Assembly: GCF_900142885.1 (NCBI RefSeq)
Contig: NZ_FRCL01000004.1
Coordinates: forward strand, 124,001 to 188,000
Reading direction: 5' to 3'
DNA from: Flavobacterium xinjiangense
GTDB lineage: Bacteria > Bacteroidota > Bacteroidia > Flavobacteriales > Flavobacteriaceae
Length of the DNA: 64,000 nucleotides
A model generated the notes under the pieces. That model was given only the letters and a program-made list of their open reading frames with translations, was not told the DNA's origin and ran no database searches. Both the position numbers and the translations under genes were made by a program. Shown in pieces: positions 16,969 through 26,506 of the stretch. Position 1 is the first letter of the stretch; each line of letters opens with the position of its first letter.

Positions 16969-18594
16969 TTGAAGAAATTCCTATTTCGCTGTTGTTTAAT
17001 TCTGCTTGGTACACATTTAGTTTTGGCTCAAGCCCCAAAAAAAATCATTGTTGAACATTCTGATTTTGCCGATGTAAATCAGGTAGAAATACCAGATGCT
17101 TTTTTGCTAACGGGAAATGTTCGTGTCAATCATGACGGTGTCGTTCTGACTTGCAACAAAGCCTATTACTTTCAAAAAGAAAACTATATAAAAGCTTTTG
17201 GAAATGTGCAATTAGTTCAAGGGGATACTTTATTTTTAAACAGTAGATATGCTGAATACAATGGTAACGTAAAAAAAGCTTTTGCTACCGGAAATGCTGT
17301 AATGAGTTCTCCAGATGCAACTTTAGCAACAGACACCATCAACTTTGACCGAAACACACAAGAAGTGTTTTACAACACGCAAGGCACAATTACTAATAAA
17401 GAGAATACTTTAAGCAGTAAATCCGGAAAATATTACGTTGCACAAAAAAAGTTTCAGTTCCTTACAGCGGTTACGATTACCAATCCAACATATGTAATAA
17501 AATCCAATCATTTGGATTATTACAGTAATTCCGGTCACTCCTACCTTTTTGGACCTTCGACAATCACCAGTAAAGCCAACTATATATATACCGAAAAAGG
17601 ATTTTATGACACTAAAAAAAATCTGGCTCACTTTGTAAAGAAATCCTATATAAAGTACGACGATCGTGTAATAAGAGGTGACAGTTTATATTATGACCGA
17701 AACAGGGAATTTGCATCTGCAACACGAAATGTAAAAATAACGGATTCCATTAATCGAGGAATTATTAAAGGACATTACGCCGAATTATATAAAAAAAAGG
17801 ATTCTGTTTTTGTAACCAAAAGAGCGGTGGCAATAAACTTTGTCGAAAATGATTCGGTTTACATTCATGGAAAAAAATTGATGGTAACCGGTAAAGAAGG
17901 TGATCGTATCATACGCGCTTTTAACAATGTCCGTTTTTTCAAAACCGACATGAGCGGTAAATGTGATTCGATACATTCGAGTTCAAAAACAGCCCTGACA
18001 AAAATGATCGGAACCCCAATACTTTGGAATGGAGAAAGCCAAATTACAGGCGATATCATGCATCTTGTTGGAAATAATGCGACCCAAAAACTTGATTCTC
18101 TCAAAGTACTCAACAATACGTTTCTGGTCTCCAAAGACACATTGGGAACGGGATACAATCAAGTAAAAGGGCAAAACCTTTATGGAAAATTCGAAGAAGG
18201 AAAACTCCATGATGTTGATATTGTAAAAAATACTGAGGTCATTTATTATATGCGTAATGATGCCAAGGAACTCATTGGTATCAATAAAAATGTCAGTAGT
18301 AAAATCAATCTTATTTTAGAAAAAAATGCCATAGAAAGTATTACTTTTTTCAAACAAGTGGATGGGGACATTTACCCTGAAAAAGATTTGCCTGAAAATG
18401 CCCGAAAGTTAAGAGGATTAGTTTGGCGTGGTGACGAAAGAATTAAATCAAAAGATGATATATTTCCACCGGAAGAAAATGAAGATAATGCTAAAATAGC
18501 CAAAGCTACTAAAGCTGACGAAGCCAAAAAAGATGTTCCTATGAAAATCCGAAAGGAAACATTGAACTACGATAAGAAGAAAGGCAAGAAATAG
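16969..18594 (+). CDS. OstA/LptA-like lipopolysaccharide-transport protein
   Basis: A 541-residue protein with a Sec signal (MKKFLFRCCLILLGTHLVLA) that needs the TTG start at 16969. The mature part consists of repeating beta strands typical of the OstA/LptA domain, for example LLTGNVRVNHDGVVLTCNKA, KAFGNVQLVQGDTLFLNSRY, and KKAFATGNAVMSSPDATLAT. LptA-type proteins form a periplasmic bridge that carries LPS to the outer membrane; the long form suggests an OstA-like variant usual in Bacteroidetes. The C-terminal 60 residues are charged. The aminotransferase gene follows after 130 bp. Confidence 0.85.
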   Translation: MKKFLFRCCLILLGTHLVLAQAPKKIIVEHSDFADVNQVEIPDAFLLTGNVRVNHDGVVLTCNKAYYFQKENYIKAFGNVQLVQGDTLFLNSRYAEYNGNVKKAFATGNAVMSSPDATLATDTINFDRNTQEVFYNTQGTITNKENTLSSKSGKYYVAQKKFQFLTAVTITNPTYVIKSNHLDYYSNSGHSYLFGPSTITSKANYIYTEKGFYDTKKNLAHFVKKSYIKYDDRVIRGDSLYYDRNREFASATRNVKITDSINRGIIKGHYAELYKKKDSVFVTKRAVAINFVENDSVYIHGKKLMVTGKEGDRIIRAFNNVRFFKTDMSGKCDSIHSSSKTALTKMIGTPILWNGESQITGDIMHLVGNNATQKLDSLKVLNNTFLVSKDTLGTGYNQVKGQNLYGKFEEGKLHDVDIVKNTEVIYYMRNDAKELIGINKNVSSKINLILEKNAIESITFFKQVDGDIYPEKDLPENARKLRGLVWRGDERIKSKDDIFPPEENEDNAKIAKATKADEAKKDVPMKIRKETLNYDKKKGKK

Positions 18595-18666
18595 TGTTCA
18601 GTTTTCAGTCTCAGTTTTCAGTCTGAAGTAACTGATAACAGATTGTAGATTTAAAAAACACTTTTA

Positions 18667-18708
18667 AAAACTTCGTGAACTTTGCGGAAAACTTCGTGAA
18701 CTTTGCGG
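18667..18708. repeat. 21-bp perfect tandem repeat upstream of the aminotransferase gene
   Basis: Two identical 21-bp units (18667-18687 and 18688-18708) with core ACTTCGTGAACTTTGCGG. They end 17 bp before the TTG start. Confidence 0.8.
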
Positions 18709-18724
18709 TTAAATTTCAAAAAAA

Positions 18725-19915
18725 TTGAATACCGATTTCTTAAAATACCAAGCGCAAACCTCCCCTTATCCATTAGGAATGGAAGTTTCACATGCTGTAG
18801 GTTCCTATATTTACGACACCAAAAATAAAAAATACTTGGATTTTGTGGCTGGAGTTTCCGCTTGTCCGCTAGGACATCAACACCCAAGAGTCAATCAAGC
18901 GATTAAAGATCAGCTGGACAAATACTCGCATGTGATGGTCTACGGAGAATATTCACAAAGTCCGGCAGTCCAATATTGCAAATTGTTAGCCTCACTCCTG
19001 CCCGCACCATTAGAAAAAACCTATTTGGTGAATTCCGGAACAGAAGCCATTGAAGGAGCCTTAAAACTCGCCAGACGAACCACTGGAAGAAGCCAGTTGA
19101 TTTCTTGTCACAATGCATATCATGGGAACACCATGGGCTCGATGAGTGTGATGGGATTTGAAGAACGCAAACGAATTTTTCGTCCACTGATACCAGATGT
19201 CGATTTTATTACCTTTAATAACGAAGAAGATTTACAAAAAATAACAACAAAAACAGCAGGAATAATTCTTGAAACCATTCAAGGTGGTGCTGGATTTATT
19301 CAACCTCACAATAATTTCCTTAAAAAAGTGCGTCAACGTTGTACCGAAGTTGGTGCGATGATGATTCTGGATGAAATTCAACCGGGTTTCGGGAGAACAG
19401 GAAAACTCTTCGGATTCCAAAATTACGATGTCGTCCCTGATATTGTGGTAATGGGAAAAGGAATGGGCGGCGGAATGCCTGTGGGCGCTTTTACTGCTTC
19501 ATCAACAATGATGGATTTGTTGAGTCATGACCCAAAACTGGGACATATCACGACTTTTGGAGGCCACCCTGTCATTGCGTCAGCCTGCTTGGCGACTTTG
19601 CAGGAAATTACTGAGACCAATCTAATGGCCGAAGCGATGGTGAAAGAAAACCTATTCCGATCACTTTTGGTACATCCTTTGATAGTAGATATAAGAGGAA
19701 AAGGATTAATGCTGGCCGCGATGACAAAAAGTGCCGATATTACAAATGAAGTGATTCTCAAATGTCAAGACAAAGGACTAATTTTATTTTGGTTATTATT
19801 TGAAGAATGTGCCATAAGAATAACACCTCCTCTTACCATTTCTGAAAAAGAAATACGAGAAGGTTGCGACATCATCCTTGAAGTAATGAATGAAATTTTG
19901 AACAAAAATATTTAA
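18725..19915 (+). CDS. Class III PLP-dependent aminotransferase
   Basis: A 396-residue enzyme of the acetylornithine/4-aminobutyrate aminotransferase group. Seen motifs: VNSGTEAIEGALKLAR (PLP phosphate contact), MILDEIQPGFGRTGKLFG with the Asp that pairs with the pyridine nitrogen, and VVMGKGMGGGMPVGAF with the PLP lysine. The start is a TTG; no ATG lies upstream in frame. The substrate cannot be decided: it carries no arginine-synthesis neighbours, so argD is not claimed. Confidence 0.88.
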   Translation: MNTDFLKYQAQTSPYPLGMEVSHAVGSYIYDTKNKKYLDFVAGVSACPLGHQHPRVNQAIKDQLDKYSHVMVYGEYSQSPAVQYCKLLASLLPAPLEKTYLVNSGTEAIEGALKLARRTTGRSQLISCHNAYHGNTMGSMSVMGFEERKRIFRPLIPDVDFITFNNEEDLQKITTKTAGIILETIQGGAGFIQPHNNFLKKVRQRCTEVGAMMILDEIQPGFGRTGKLFGFQNYDVVPDIVVMGKGMGGGMPVGAFTASSTMMDLLSHDPKLGHITTFGGHPVIASACLATLQEITETNLMAEAMVKENLFRSLLVHPLIVDIRGKGLMLAAMTKSADITNEVILKCQDKGLILFWLLFEECAIRITPPLTISEKEIREGCDIILEVMNEILNKNI

Positions 19916-19959
19916 AAATATCGCAATTGGGAGCTTTTTCCTGCTATCCGTTGCAAATG

Positions 19960-20120
19960 AAATTCACTGAACTCCAATAAAAACATGAGTATTGTGAAGT
20001 AATCTTTCCTGCCCTGAACGAGTTTTGGGAACCTGAAAACAATGTCAGGTCAGGAAAGGATTTACACTTCAAACGAAGTTCACTGAACTCCAATTAAAAT
20101 AAAAGTACAGTGAAGTAATC
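19960..20120. repeat. Hairpin flanked by two 45-bp direct repeats
   Basis: Copy 1 at 19960-20004 and copy 2 at 20076-20120 agree at 38 of 45 positions; both contain TTCACTGAACTCCAAT-like text and end in GTGAAGTAATC. Between them an inverted repeat (20005-20017 with 20045-20057, 12 of 13 paired) encloses a further weak stem. The whole fills half of the 333-bp gap 19916-20248, which has no gene otherwise. Confidence 0.75.
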
Positions 20121-20248
20121 AGGGCTATGGCATCAGTTTAAACCAAAGCTATTTTTGTTAATTAAATTGTTCACAACAATTCTAACTTTCCCTCACATTA
20201 CAAGCACGATTCCCTAAATTTATTTAGGCTAAATTAAAAACACACAGT

Positions 20249-21646
20249 ATGCAATTAAGCAACGAAGAAGAAGACTATAACTTATCCCTGTCCAAATTTG
20301 AGTCCATGTTGAAAACCAACAAAGTTCTCTTTTTTGACTCCGAAGAATTTGAAGAAATTATTCTTCATTATATCGATATGGGTAAGGCCGCCTTGGCAAA
20401 AAAAGCTCTAAAACTGGCATTGGATCAACATCCAAAATCTACAGGACTAAAATTAGTTCAGGTAGAAATGCTTGTTTACGATGACAAACTTGAAATAGCT
20501 GAAAAGCTATTAAATGAGTTGTATGCTATCGAACCTACCAATGAAGAAATTTATATTCAAAAAGCAAATATTTGTTCTAAAAGAGACCAACACGAAAAAG
20601 CAGTTGAGCAATTGAAAATTGCTTTAAAATTCACGGATGATTACGCCGATGTTTATAACTTAATAGGCATGGAATACCTTTTTATGGACAATCTAGAATT
20701 GGCCAAAGAAAGTTTTATTAAATGCCTTGAGGAAGATTTTGAAGACCAATCCGCATTGTATAACGTAGTGTACTGTTTCGAATTTTTAGATCAAAATCAA
20801 GAAGCGATAATGTATTTGAATAAATACATTGACAAAAATCCATATAGCGAAATCGCTTGGCATCAGCTGGGCCGTTTACATTATGGGGTAAAAGAGTATG
20901 AAAATGCAATACGTGCTTTTGATTATGCAACCTTAATTGATGATGAATTCCTTGGTGCATTTATGGAAAAAGCCAAAGCACACGAGCGATTAAAAAAATA
21001 CGCCGAAGCAATTGAAAGTTATGAAAGAACCATCGAATTAGACGATGCCACTTCTTATGCTTTACTCCGAATAGGAAAATGCCACGAGAAATTAGGAAAC
21101 AAGGCTTTAGCGTTGAAATATTTCAACAAAACAGTGCACGAAGATCCACTTTTAGACAAGGGTTGGATTGCCATAACTGATTTCTATGTTCGACAAAAAA
21201 ACTATCAGAAAGCACTTTTTTATGTCAATAAAGCATTGGCTATTGACAATCAAAATCGATTATATTGGAAACGATTTGCTTCTATAAACAAACAGTTGAA
21301 CTTCTTTGAGGAAGCTGAATTTGGTTATAGAAAAGCAGTAGAATTTGGTGATTACCAACTGGACACTTGGTTGTTTTGGGTTGACATTCTTCAGTTTTTA
21401 GGTGAATTCGAAAGTGCCATACAAACTTTATTGCAAGCTTCAGAATATTTCCCTGAAGAAAATGAAATCGAATATCGTTTGGCTGGACTGTACTTTATGA
21501 TTCAGGACAATACAAAAGCGAAATTTCATTTAAGCAACGCAATGAGGTTAAACTTTGAAAATTACATTATTATTGAAGATTTATTTCCAGTGGTTTGGAC
21601 CAGAAAAATGGTGCAAAATTATATCGCAAAACATAAAAAATTGTAA
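20249..21646 (+). CDS. TPR-repeat protein
   Basis: A 465-residue soluble protein made of tetratricopeptide units from about residue 40 to 440, seen in stretches such as ADVYNLIGMEYLFMDNLELA, AWHQLGRLHYGVKEYENAIR, and ALLRIGKCHEKLGNKALALK. TPR units form a helical scaffold for protein binding; partners are unknown. No signal peptide, so cytoplasmic. The TAA stop overlaps the aroE ATG by one base, hence translational coupling, although no functional link to the shikimate pathway is known. Confidence 0.88.
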   Translation: MQLSNEEEDYNLSLSKFESMLKTNKVLFFDSEEFEEIILHYIDMGKAALAKKALKLALDQHPKSTGLKLVQVEMLVYDDKLEIAEKLLNELYAIEPTNEEIYIQKANICSKRDQHEKAVEQLKIALKFTDDYADVYNLIGMEYLFMDNLELAKESFIKCLEEDFEDQSALYNVVYCFEFLDQNQEAIMYLNKYIDKNPYSEIAWHQLGRLHYGVKEYENAIRAFDYATLIDDEFLGAFMEKAKAHERLKKYAEAIESYERTIELDDATSYALLRIGKCHEKLGNKALALKYFNKTVHEDPLLDKGWIAITDFYVRQKNYQKALFYVNKALAIDNQNRLYWKRFASINKQLNFFEEAEFGYRKAVEFGDYQLDTWLFWVDILQFLGEFESAIQTLLQASEYFPEENEIEYRLAGLYFMIQDNTKAKFHLSNAMRLNFENYIIIEDLFPVVWTRKMVQNYIAKHKKL

Positions 21647-22395
21647 TGATTGAAGTAGTAAGAAAACGTTTTGGTTTATTGGGAAGAAATATTCATTATT
21701 CCTTTTCGAAAGGGTACTTTACAGATAAATTCAATAGCGAAAACTTTGAAGGTTGTACGTATGAGAATTTTGACATTCCCGAAATAACGGCATTTAATGA
21801 TATTATAAAAAACACACCCGACCTAAAAGGTTTAAATGTTACAATTCCGTATAAAGAAACAGTGATTCCTTTTTTGAATAAGCTATCAAAAAAAGCAACA
21901 GTGATCGGTGCTGTTAACACAGTAAAAATCACAAAAAAAGGAAAACTGAAAGGATACAATACCGATTATTATGGTTTCAAAAAATCATTAGAGCCCTTGT
22001 TGGAATCACATCATAAAAAAGCCTTGATTTTAGGAACAGGAGGTGCGTCAAAAGGGGTGGCATATGCATTAGATGAATTGGGTATCTTCTACACTTTTGT
22101 ATCAAGAGAAGCAACGGAAAATGCAATTGACTACAATAGAATTAATGCCACTACATTTGATAACTACCAAATAATTATCAATTCGACTCCTGTAGGTACA
22201 AGTCCTAATATTGATGCTTTTCCAGCAATTCCTTACGAATATTTTACGGAAAAACATATTGCTTTTGACTTGATTTACAATCCGGAAGAAACTCAATTTC
22301 TTAAAAAAGCGAAAGCCAACGGAGCACAAATAAAAAATGGTTTGGACATGCTAATTTTTCAAGCAGAAAAAGCTTGGGCAATCTGGAATAAATAA
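21646..22395 (+). CDS. aroE: Shikimate dehydrogenase
   Basis: A 249-residue enzyme with the shikimate-binding start (GLLGRNIHYSFSKGYF), NVTIPYKETVIPFL holding the catalytic Lys, GAVNTV, GYNTDYYGF with the catalytic Asp, and the NADP loop LGTGGASKGVAYAL, then STPVGTSP. It reduces 3-dehydroshikimate to shikimate in aromatic amino-acid synthesis. The start overlaps the TPR gene stop. A terminator hairpin lies at 22464-22496. Confidence 0.95.
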   Translation: MIEVVRKRFGLLGRNIHYSFSKGYFTDKFNSENFEGCTYENFDIPEITAFNDIIKNTPDLKGLNVTIPYKETVIPFLNKLSKKATVIGAVNTVKITKKGKLKGYNTDYYGFKKSLEPLLESHHKKALILGTGGASKGVAYALDELGIFYTFVSREATENAIDYNRINATTFDNYQIIINSTPVGTSPNIDAFPAIPYEYFTEKHIAFDLIYNPEETQFLKKAKANGAQIKNGLDMLIFQAEKAWAIWNK

Positions 22396-22463
22396 TATTA
22401 AATCCTATTAATCAATTCGTCTCAAAATTTAATTTTAGAACTGATACATAATAGCCAACATCT

Positions 22464-22496
22464 AAAACTACAACCAGGAAAAGTTGTAGTTTTTTT
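22464..22496 (+). terminator. Terminator after aroE
   Basis: An 11-bp stem (22464-22474 with 22483-22493), 8-nt loop and T-run. It is the main feature of the 344-bp gap 22396-22739; a near-consensus -7 element (TATCTTTC, 22692-22699) lies before the next gene. Confidence 0.85.
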
Positions 22497-22739
22497 ATTT
22501 ATAGAAAATCAATCGCAATATAATTAAGCACCTTTTTCTCCCATATTATAAAAACTCCTTTGCTGAAAAATTAAAAAAATTGCCTGCAAGATTATTATTT
22601 CATATAATTCATAACGAATTTAAATCAATGATTTTCAACAAAATTAATTGGTAATCAAAGGATTTATTTTGTAAATTAGTACTGCTTTCACTATCTTTCG
22701 CACTCGAAAAAAAAAATAAAAACCTTATACATTGAAAAA

Positions 22740-24764
22740 ATGTTAGAAGAAATGAATGATAACCTGTCCCATAAAGAAAATGAGACAGATGGAAATTTAG
22801 CACAAGATTCAGCTGAATCAAATCAATCCGAAACAGAAGTATTGGAGACGAAACCATTAGCTGAACCAATTGATGTGCCTGCAGAAGATAATGTTGTAAT
22901 TCCTTCGGCCGAAGAATTACCGGCCGCTGATGCTGCTTCAGAAAGTGATAACCAAACGGCACTAAACGCCATTGCTGATACAAACGCAGAAGAAAGTGAG
23001 GACGAGACTCTTAAAGACCGTCATGACATTCCTATGCAGGATTATGACACACTCACTTTAGAATCTCTGGTAGATGAATTGAAAAATCTGGTAAGCAATG
23101 AAAAAGTGCTGTCTGCTAAAGAGCATATTGAAGAAATTAAAAAATCATTCTTAGCAAAATACACCCATTTATTAGAAGAGAAAAAAGAAGAGTTTCTTGC
23201 CGAAAATCAGGATCCAAATGAAGAATTTCAATACCACTCTCCACTAAAAAGTAATTTTGATAAATACTACTCTATCTTTAGAGACGCAAAAAATACTCAT
23301 TTCAAAAGTTTACAAACGAACCTAAAAACTAATTTAGAAAATCGTTTAGCGATTGTTGAGGAATTAAAAGAGTTAATTAACCCACAAGAAAACATCAAAG
23401 ACACCTTAAAACATTTTAATGATTTAAGAGAAAGATGGAAAAATGCAGGACCAATTCCAAAAGACAAGTACAATCACGTTTGGAATAATTTTCACTTTCA
23501 TGTAGAAAATTTTTACGATTATTTACATCTTGACAGAGAAGCGAGAGATTTAGATTTTAAACATAATTTAGAGCAAAAGCAAAAAATCATTCTTCGAGTT
23601 GAAGAATTGGTTAATGAAGCGGATGTAAATAAAGCTTTTCGCGAATTACAAGATTTGCACAGAATTTGGAAAGAAGATATCGGTCCGGTTTCTAGAGAAC
23701 ATCGTGATGAGATTTGGAACAAGTTCAGCGACTTAACAAAAAAAATGCACGATAAACGCGAAGTTCTTTTTGAAAAATTAAGAGGGACCGAAGCTGAGAA
23801 TTTAGAGAAGAAAAAAGAAATTATTTCTAAAATTGAAGTTTTAGCAACTGAAAAAGTAAATGCTCATTCGCAATGGCTCGCTCAAATTGAAAAAGTAGAG
23901 GCATTACGTACCGCTTTTTTCTCTGCAGGAAAAGTACCTTCTGATGTAAATGAAGAAACTTGGAATAGTTTTAAAACTGCTGTCAGAAATTTCAATACTT
24001 TCAAAAATGCTTTTTACAAAGACATTAAGAAAGATCAAAATGACAATTTAAGTAAAAAAACAGCTCTCGTTGCCAAAGCTAAAGAATTACAGGAAAGTCT
24101 TGACTTTGATGCCACAACTCCCATCATGAAGCAAATTCAAGAGGAGTGGAAACAGATAGGACACGTTCCTAGAAAATATTCTGATAAAATCTGGAAAGAC
24201 TTTAAAGACGCGTGTAATCATTATTTTGAAAAATTAAAAGAGCAAAAAAACGAAGAAAATGTCGAAGAAGTACAGGCTTTTAATAGTAAAAAAGCCTACT
24301 TGGAAACGTTGCGCGAATACCAATTGACTGGTGACCATAAAACGGATTTGGATGCAATCAAATTGCACATTGAAACCTGGAAAGGTTTTGGAAAAGTTCC
24401 TTTTCCGAGAAGACATATAGAAGGAAAATTTAATAAAATCCTGGATGCCCTTTTTGAAAAATTGAGCTTAAGTAAAAAAGACACTGAAATGCTACGTTTT
24501 TCTAATAGAATGGACCATTTATCAGAAAGTAATGATACCAGAAAATTAGATAATGAAAAGATTTTCTTAATGCGTAAAATCGAAGAAGTTAAGAATGAAA
24601 TTTTTCAATTGGAAAATAATATACAGTTTTTCACCAATACCAGAAATGCTAAAAAAGAAAATTCAATTGTTTTAGAAGTTCGTAAAAACATTGCGCTACA
24701 CAAAGAGACTTTGGATGTTTGGAAAGAAAAACTGAAACAAATCAGGAATTTAAAACAAGAATAA
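22740..24764 (+). CDS. DUF349-repeat protein
   Basis: A 674-residue, strongly charged protein. The first 105 residues are acidic and low in complexity. Then come five DUF349 repeats with the pattern LRERWKNAGPIPKDKYNHVW, LHRIWKEDIGPVSREHRDEI, LRTAFFSAGKVPSDVNEETW, IQEEWKQIGHVPRKYSDKIW, and IETWKGFGKVP. The end is a predicted coiled coil. DUF349 proteins are long helical cytoplasmic proteins without known biochemical role. Monocistronic; terminator at 24790-24823. Confidence 0.9.
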   Translation: MLEEMNDNLSHKENETDGNLAQDSAESNQSETEVLETKPLAEPIDVPAEDNVVIPSAEELPAADAASESDNQTALNAIADTNAEESEDETLKDRHDIPMQDYDTLTLESLVDELKNLVSNEKVLSAKEHIEEIKKSFLAKYTHLLEEKKEEFLAENQDPNEEFQYHSPLKSNFDKYYSIFRDAKNTHFKSLQTNLKTNLENRLAIVEELKELINPQENIKDTLKHFNDLRERWKNAGPIPKDKYNHVWNNFHFHVENFYDYLHLDREARDLDFKHNLEQKQKIILRVEELVNEADVNKAFRELQDLHRIWKEDIGPVSREHRDEIWNKFSDLTKKMHDKREVLFEKLRGTEAENLEKKKEIISKIEVLATEKVNAHSQWLAQIEKVEALRTAFFSAGKVPSDVNEETWNSFKTAVRNFNTFKNAFYKDIKKDQNDNLSKKTALVAKAKELQESLDFDATTPIMKQIQEEWKQIGHVPRKYSDKIWKDFKDACNHYFEKLKEQKNEENVEEVQAFNSKKAYLETLREYQLTGDHKTDLDAIKLHIETWKGFGKVPFPRRHIEGKFNKILDALFEKLSLSKKDTEMLRFSNRMDHLSESNDTRKLDNEKIFLMRKIEEVKNEIFQLENNIQFFTNTRNAKKENSIVLEVRKNIALHKETLDVWKEKLKQIRNLKQE

Positions 24765-24789
24765 AGTTTTAAAAAAAGTTAAAAAAATT

Positions 24790-24823
24790 GAACCTCGATA
24801 TAAATTCTATTTCGAGGTTTTTT
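24790..24823 (+). terminator. Terminator after the DUF349 gene
   Basis: An 8-bp GC-containing stem (24790-24797 with 24811-24818), 13-nt loop, and seven Ts. Confidence 0.8.
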
Positions 24824-24843
24824 TATGCAGAAATCTTACTGAT

Positions 24844-24857
24844 ATGATAAATATCAT
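24844..24857. promoter_or_regulatory. Crp/Fnr-type box upstream of hemN
   Basis: ATGATAAATATCAT: TGAT-N4-ATCA, the core of an Fnr box, in an ATATGA/TCAT context like the copies at 32801 and 35331. Its 18-bp frame (24842-24859) ends exactly 20 bp before the -7 element, an activator position near -41. Confidence 0.7.
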
Positions 24858-24879
24858 TTTAAATAATTAGCTGTAGCAT

Positions 24880-24887
24880 TACTTTTG
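24880..24887 (+). promoter_or_regulatory. -7 element of hemN
   Basis: TACTTTTG matches TAnnTTTG, 20 bp downstream of the Fnr-type box. It lies 23 nt before the ATG at 24910 and 5 nt before an in-frame ATG at 24892. Confidence 0.6.
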
Positions 24888-24909
24888 GTAGATGATAAAT
24901 GTCGTTTCC

Positions 24910-26274
24910 ATGAAAAATTCTCTAATTCAAAAGTACAATGTTCCGGGCCCCAGGTATACGAGCTATCCAACCGTTCCTTACTGGGACGAATCTGATTTTT
25001 CTAATGAAATTTGGACTGAAACTTTAAAAAAATCATTTGCAGCCAGCAATACTCCAGAAGGAATAAGCCTATATATTCACTTGCCTTTTTGCGAAAGCTT
25101 ATGTACTTTTTGCGGTTGCAACAAACGTATCACAAAAAATCACACGTTAGAAAATCCATATATAGAAGCCGTTTTGAAGGAATGGACGATCTATTGTAAA
25201 ATTCTTGATGAAAAACCAACAATAAAGGAAATCCATTTGGGCGGAGGAACACCCACTTTTTTTTCTCCAAAGAATTTAGAAGATTTGATCAATGGGATTT
25301 TAAGTCATGCTAATAAAGCTGTCGATTATGAATTTAGTTTTGAAGGACATCCCAATAATACGACACATGAACATTTACAAAAACTATATGATTTAGGTTT
25401 CAGAAGAGTAAGTTTTGGCGTTCAGGATTACTCCGAGAAAGTACAAAAAGCAATTCATAGGGAACAACCCTTTCACAATGTGGCGAAAGTTACCTTCTGG
25501 GCAAGAGAAATTGGGTATACTTCAATTGGTCATGATATCATTTTTGGATTACCTTTTCAAGAAATTGAAGATATTATCGATACTATTGAAAAAACAAAAT
25601 CTTTGCAGCCCGATAGATTAGCGTTTTATAGCTATGCCCATGTTCCTTGGATAAAAGGCAATGGACAGCGTGGATTTAATGATGAAGATATTCCTAAAGA
25701 TGATAAAAAGAGAATGCTCTACGAAACAGGCAAAAAATTATTATATGAAAATGGGTATCATGAAATAGGAATGGATCATTTTGCATTGGAAACTGACAGT
25801 TTGTATAAAGCCTTTCAAAATGGAAAACTACACCGTAATTTTATGGGATACAGCTCCTCAAAAACTAAACTGATGATTGGTTTGGGGGTTTCTTCAATAA
25901 GTGACAGTTGGCTTAGTTTTGCCCAAAATGTAAAGAATCTGGAAGATTATTACCAGATTTTAGAATGGGGGAAATTACCTGTTTACAGAGGGCATTTACT
26001 AACCGATGAAGATCTAATCATTAGAAAACATATTCTGAATTTAATGTGCCAATTTGAAACTTCGTGGGGAAATGATGAATCTTATTTTGAAGAGATTCCG
26101 GATATTCTAATTCAATTAAAAGAAATGGAAAAAGACGGACTTCTTATCATTAAAGACAATATAATCCAGGTTACTGATGCAGGAAAACCCTACGTAAGGA
26201 ATATTTGCATGGCATTTGATCTGCGTTTAAAACGAAAAGCTCCGGAAACTGAACTGTTTTCTATGACAATTTAA
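24910..26274 (+). CDS. hemN: Oxygen-independent coproporphyrinogen III oxidase
   Basis: A 454-residue radical-SAM enzyme with the cluster motif CESLCTFCGC (Cys-x3-Cys-x2-Cys-Gly-Cys), the start VPGPRYTSYPTVPYW, and LGGGTPTF. It decarboxylates coproporphyrinogen III without oxygen, in heme synthesis. An in-frame ATG at 24892 would add six residues, and would make the transcript leaderless; 24910 is preferred because MKNSLIQKYN directly precedes the conserved region. An Fnr-type box stands 20 bp upstream of the -7 element, fitting low-oxygen induction. Heme supply links it to the cbb3 locus that follows. Confidence 0.95.
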   Translation: MKNSLIQKYNVPGPRYTSYPTVPYWDESDFSNEIWTETLKKSFAASNTPEGISLYIHLPFCESLCTFCGCNKRITKNHTLENPYIEAVLKEWTIYCKILDEKPTIKEIHLGGGTPTFFSPKNLEDLINGILSHANKAVDYEFSFEGHPNNTTHEHLQKLYDLGFRRVSFGVQDYSEKVQKAIHREQPFHNVAKVTFWAREIGYTSIGHDIIFGLPFQEIEDIIDTIEKTKSLQPDRLAFYSYAHVPWIKGNGQRGFNDEDIPKDDKKRMLYETGKKLLYENGYHEIGMDHFALETDSLYKAFQNGKLHRNFMGYSSSKTKLMIGLGVSSISDSWLSFAQNVKNLEDYYQILEWGKLPVYRGHLLTDEDLIIRKHILNLMCQFETSWGNDESYFEEIPDILIQLKEMEKDGLLIIKDNIIQVTDAGKPYVRNICMAFDLRLKRKAPETELFSMTI

Positions 26275-26375
26275 TACACTTTAAGGTCTGATGTCTGTAC
26301 ACAAGTTTAAAACAGGACACAGATAAAATTGATTAAGCAGCCTTACACTAATTTTAAAGTTGATATTGAAAATTA

Positions 26376-26435
26376 AAACACGAATTTCGCGAATTTGCAC
26401 AAATTAATTCGTGAAAATTAGTGAAATTCGTGTTT
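26376..26435. repeat. Long palindromic repeat, copy 2, between convergent genes
   Basis: Inverted arms 26376-26396 and 26415-26435 match at 19 of 21 positions and share ACACGAATTTC with copy 1 at 6406-6468. It lies between the convergent hemN and TauE/SafE genes, where no standard terminator is seen. Confidence 0.78.
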
Positions 26436-26506
26436 AATATCCTAACTAATACTGTGTCTTGGCGATAACCTTTCAGTGTACTTTAATATGTTATGAATTT
26501 TAAAAT

